Positions 59,976-64,000 of a stretch of 64,000 bases of DNA are shown here, in pieces; position 1 is the stretch's first letter, and each line of letters starts with the position of its first letter. This DNA is from Loxodes magnus (Eukaryota > Ciliophora > Karyorelictea > Loxodida > Loxodidae): the NCBI GenBank assembly GCA_946699065.1, contig CAMPDV010000109.1, positions 124,001 to 188,000 on the forward strand. Direction: 5' to 3'. The translations under genes were made by a program, and so were the position numbers. The notes below the pieces were generated by a model that had not been told where the DNA came from, made no database searches, and worked only from the letters and a program-made list of their open reading frames with translations.

Positions 59976-62189
59976 TAGGCTTAAAAAGCAATAATTTAAC
60001 TTTAATTTAACATTATTAAAATTCAATTATTAAGTAGTTCAAATCTTAATCTTATATAGTTATTTATTATTTCACTTAACATACTAACCTTCTTATATCC
60101 TCTATAATGAATCCAACTTATTAGTTTAATTTTTAATCAAAGCAAAATTTCCTTGACTTGAACGAGGTTACTCTTTGATTTTATATGAGTTTAAGTAAAT
60201 CAAAAGATAAGACACTTAAAGCTTATCTTTATCAATATTATATTTAAGGAGTTTATTATAAATAGAAATCAATAGATTCTTGGGTATAATTAAGGAACAG
60301 ATTCATTTGCATGCCATAAAAGTTTATCATTGGAATTAAAATTATTTAATTACTCTCAAAAGTCAGATATAGAATCTAGATTTACTGAATAGTGAATTCA
60401 GAAACAATCCATTATAAGATGAATCAACCCTAGAAGATTATGTTATAAAAGTTAAAAGAAATTATATTAAAATCTTAGAGATTTAAATTATTTCAAGTTT
60501 GTGTATGGTAATTATTATAACTAAAACCCTTTAGTTATTGCAATACAATGAACCTTCATTCAAAAAGTATACAATTCTTTTAGTTATAAATTAGTGTCTC
60601 TTATCTTTTATTTAAGTTTATTTAAAATTATCTGATTCTAATATGAACTACTTCTTTCTTTAAAAGGGAGCGACTACCTTTAATATAAAGCTGTCAATCT
60701 GTATAGACCTAAGTGCAATATATTTGGGATATGGAATAGTATAAATATACTTGTATTAAAAAATTTAAATAATAAAGGATTTTTCTTACTTACTATTAAT
60801 AATAAAGGCTAACTTTGTCTTAGTATAATGAAAGGAGATATTTTAGCTATTTTAAATCAAATATTTAAGTTTTTTGTCCTTTATAATTTTTATTTGAAAT
60901 TACATAAAATGATTTGTTTGACTATTTGCAACTATACTCTCTATTTAAGAGATTTAATGACTTCTTAATACAAAAGTTTTGCCAAATATCATTTAAGTAA
61001 TAATAATAAATTAGACAGAAGAGAAAGTTGTATTCTTTTATGTTCTTTATCTATCAATGCTTCTTTAGGCATTTAATTTCTTTGACCTCCTATAACTTTC
61101 TTTAAGTATAAACATATTTTCTACGCTATTCCTTCCATCAAATATTTTTCATCCTATCTATTCCTCTATTTAGGATTTTATGCTTCTTTTAGATTTCTTT
61201 ATTAGTTGGAACTAAAGAAAGTTGGATTTCTTTATTAATAAATATTATCAGAAATATCAATTAAAGTTAATAGATGTAAAGCGATGCATTTTCTTTGTAT
61301 TTATTTGTTTTATAACTTGAGTTAAAGAGATATTCAGTCGTTTGCTAAAAATAGACTTGAACATATTCATCATACATCTCATATATAATAAGGTTAATAT
61401 AGTAAAAGAGATAATTCCCTTAATTTACAACTAGCCATTAAACTAATTTTTCTTGAGATTAAAAGATTAATTTTAGAATCCGTCAAATCTTCTGGCTTAG
61501 TATAAATCAACAAATGAGAAGCTGCTTTGTATCATGTTCTCTTTCTAAGATAGACAGTAATATTAACATGCTATAGAAACAAAATTAAGAAGATCTATTT
61601 ATTGAATATCTGACGCTTTTTTTGATGGTATATAATATAGAAAAAAACTAGGACATAATATCTATCACTTAAGTATAAAAATAATAAGGATTCTTATAAA
61701 AACTACTAATAAGCTATTGCTATTTGACATCTAAGCAATTTAGATAATATGATTCATATAGCCTATAATATGTTAACCTTAACTTAAAGATATCTATATG
61801 CCTAGAATTTTAAATTCAAGTAGATATAAAATGAAAAGTCTAAACTAGAGTGAAGAATAAATTTTATATGAAATAGATTTTCTTATTTTTAATTATATTC
61901 TATAAGTAGAAATTAAAAGGGAAAAGAAATGACACAAGTTAATTGAATATACTAAGATATAGATGCTGCAATATTAGCACTTTTTATTGTAATTGTAAAA
62001 AGTAAAATAAATAAATAAATGAATGAAGAAATGTGAAATAGGGTATTTAAGAATGAATTGCTGTAGATTAGCATTTTTTATTGTTAAGTCTAATAGTAAA
62101 ACATAAGTGATTTATTCTAATTTGTCTTTTTTAATAGTTTATAAGTTCAAATTTAACTATAGTTATAAAGTTTTTTTTAAAGGACTAAA
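59976..62189. other. Long AT-rich intergenic region, 2.2 kb
   Basis: No gene, RNA or repeat was recognised. Two short similar sequences ('ttagcactttttattgta' near 61975 and 'ttagcattttttattgtt' near 62070) hint at a local duplication of about 100 bp upstream of the kelch gene. Confidence 0.45.
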
Positions 62190-64000
62190 ATGACAAGATT
62201 AAATTTTTTTATTATGTTGCAAGCAATTATTCCTATTTTTTTGGCTTAGTGAAATGTCTACCCTTATACTCTCACTCCTCCTGAAAGAAGAAACTACTTT
62301 TCGGGAGGAATAAATTAAGAACAAGGATATTTCTTGGCTACAATGGGTATTGGTAATTAAGGCTACTTGAATGATGTCTGGAAGTTTGATTTGAGACTAA
62401 ATGTTTGGTCATTTCTAGCTAGCTTGAGTGATGAATAACCATAATCAAGATACTGGGCATCTTCATAATTGTATGAAAAGGAAGAAAAACTTTTTATCTT
62501 TGGAGGATTTACCAATTAGGGCCCATAAAACGATCTTTGGTAATTTTAAGTTAAATACTAAAAGTGAGAAAAAATAAAAACTTTTAAAGATGAACCATCT
62601 CCTAGGTATAGTGCTGCATCTTGCATGTTTGAGATTGAAGATAGCAGTATTGAAATATACGTATATGGAGGAATTTGTACTGTAGGTGAGTGTGATGATA
62701 TATGGGTATTTTCATATCCTTAAATACAGTGGAAAAAATTAAATACAACTGGAAAGAAGCCTTCTATATAGTTTGGTGCATATATGATATGCGATTAAGG
62801 TGAACTTATTATATAAAACGGGTAAACCTTTTAACTAAATAATCAAGATAGCGACTTTTATGTCTTGAATATAACTAGTTTAGAGTGAAGACAGTATAAT
62901 GTCTATCCAAATCCTGGAATCGTTGTTGCGACTTTTCCAGCAATAGATTCTGTAAATAAGAAATTCTATTTAACAGAAGGTTGAAAATAAGATATATTAG
63001 CAACATTGAATTAAACATGAATTTTAGATTTTTCTGATCATAATAATATGAAGTGAACTCTTCTTAATATCCAGAACTAGCAAAAGTTATAGAGATATTC
63101 CCATTCTTTATAATACTATGATAATAAATTATGACTCTTTGGAGGAGGAACTTTAGAAGGAATTTTATTTAACGATTTGTGAAATGTCGACTTATAAAAG
63201 CATTAATTAGAGTGAAATCTGATATGTGATAATATTGACATGCCTAGTCCTAGAGCTTTTCACACTATGAACATTATATCAGCCAATGCTTACGTTTATG
63301 GAGGAGCAGATTAAAACCATAATTTTTTATAAGACATTTGATAATTTGATTTGGAAAAATGATAATGAAATAATTTAAGAATTGGAGGTATAATACCTCA
63401 AGCAAGGTGCAAGCATGTTGCAACAGTGAATGCAATTTACATTTTAATATGAGGAGGATTAAGTAAGACTGGTATCTTAAATGATTTATATAGATTTAAC
63501 ACTTTAACTCACGAATTTTAAGAGGTTGTATAATATAACGCACCTTATCCTAAATATGGCTCATGTGGAGCTTCAAATAAATAAAAATTCTATCTATACG
63601 GAGGCATGGGAAAAAATGGACTCAGTGAAGATCTGCTAGAGTTTGATTTTAATTTTAGCAATTGAACTTTATTGTCAAGCCATGACAAGTTAAATCCTAG
63701 AAAGCTGATTTACTGCAATATGATATTGAATAATAATTAAATTATTGTTTTATATGGAGAAAGAGAAAATAAAGCACCTAATCACTAAATTCATATATAT
63801 GACTTAGAGAAAAAAAGATGAAGCTTAGTTTCTTAAAAATTTTATCCTTAATCTCGATCAGCTATTATCAAAATAGATAACTATGCTATGACATTAGGAG
63901 GTGTAAAGTGAGATATGCTTGTAAGTAACGAAATAACTCTTTTCAACATATAAACTCATAATTCAACTCTTTTAAGAGTAAGCTTTTACGACAGAAATGC
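62190..64000 (+). CDS. Secreted kelch-repeat protein, truncated by window end
   Basis: At least 603 residues. Signal peptide MTRLNFFIMLQAIIPIFLAQ. Kelch blades are regularly spaced: LFIFGGFTNQGPQNDLWQF, IYVYGGICTVGECDDIWVF, LWLFGGGTLEGILFNDLWNV, AYVYGGADQNHNFLQDIWQF, IYILIWGGLSKTGILNDLYRF, FYLYGGMGKNGLSEDLLEF, IIVLYGERENK and a further one, MTLGGVKWDMLV. The conserved Trp after each 'DxWxF' is often TGA, strong support for TGA as Trp. Intracellular kelch proteins are common; a signal peptide places this one outside or at the surface, perhaps with a C-terminal membrane span beyond the window. The partner is unknown. Confidence 0.85.

Noticed and set aside
1..64000. Prokaryotic features such as ribosome binding sites, operons or CRISPR arrays
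   Set aside because: Gene content, GT-AG mini-introns and the genetic code are eukaryotic, and no regularly spaced repeat array is present.

Overview
The window looks like nuclear DNA of a ciliate in which all three stop codons are reassigned. Read with the standard code it holds only short open frames. Read with TAA and TAG as glutamine and TGA as tryptophan or stop, it resolves into about 20 long genes, many recognisable: malate dehydrogenase, AP-2 alpha-adaptin, a Rab GTPase, cyclin Y, a multi-membrane-span calpain, COX5B and kelch proteins. Most genes end at an in-frame TGA while other TGAs sit at conserved tryptophans. The few introns I could place are tiny (16-19 nt, GT-AG). Code and introns together fit a karyorelict such as Loxodes best (inference), with a heterotrich like Condylostoma as the alternative. 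Four genes lack a TGA at the expected end, so TAA may also terminate sometimes.

Layout. 1-10.5 kb is a retrotransposon graveyard: degenerate non-LTR (LINE) pieces with endonuclease and reverse transcriptase motifs, one RT on the opposite strand, and four diverged copies of a coiled-coil ORF1-like module. They are nested inside one copy of a longer repeat whose shorter, largely uninterrupted paralogue lies at 14.6-16.2 kb. The right end of both copies is a 704-bp stretch that is nearly identical (10475-11178 and 15533-16236). Each 704-bp copy runs into the 3' end of a minus-strand gene: a secreted cysteine-rich protein (11.1-12.0 kb) and a protein with a jacalin-like region (16.2-17.2 kb). A secreted, possibly catalase-like protein lies between them (12.4-13.4 kb).

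17.9-32.8 kb is gene-rich: MYND-TPR-kelch protein, small membrane protein, Rab GTPase divergent from a short coiled-coil gene, malate dehydrogenase, a 1211-residue coiled-coil protein with a Sec16-like motif at its N-terminus, a zinc-ribbon protein, an unassigned basic ORF and a myristoylation-signal cyclin Y. 34.6-47.3 kb carries a basic low-complexity protein convergent with a DEK1-like calpain, a small lysine-rich protein, an intron-containing coiled-coil gene and a four-finger C2H2 protein. 48.4-64 kb holds COX5B with a long extension, AP-2 alpha-adaptin without its ear, an ER-type CS-domain protein, a RING/zinc-rich coiled-coil protein and a secreted kelch protein cut by the window end.

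The genes show no operon-like order. Rab, AP-2 alpha, the Sec16-motif protein and the ER CS protein all point to membrane traffic, but this is probably chance clustering. Intergenic stretches of 0.3-2.2 kb are very AT-rich; I saw no tRNA, rRNA or CRISPR.
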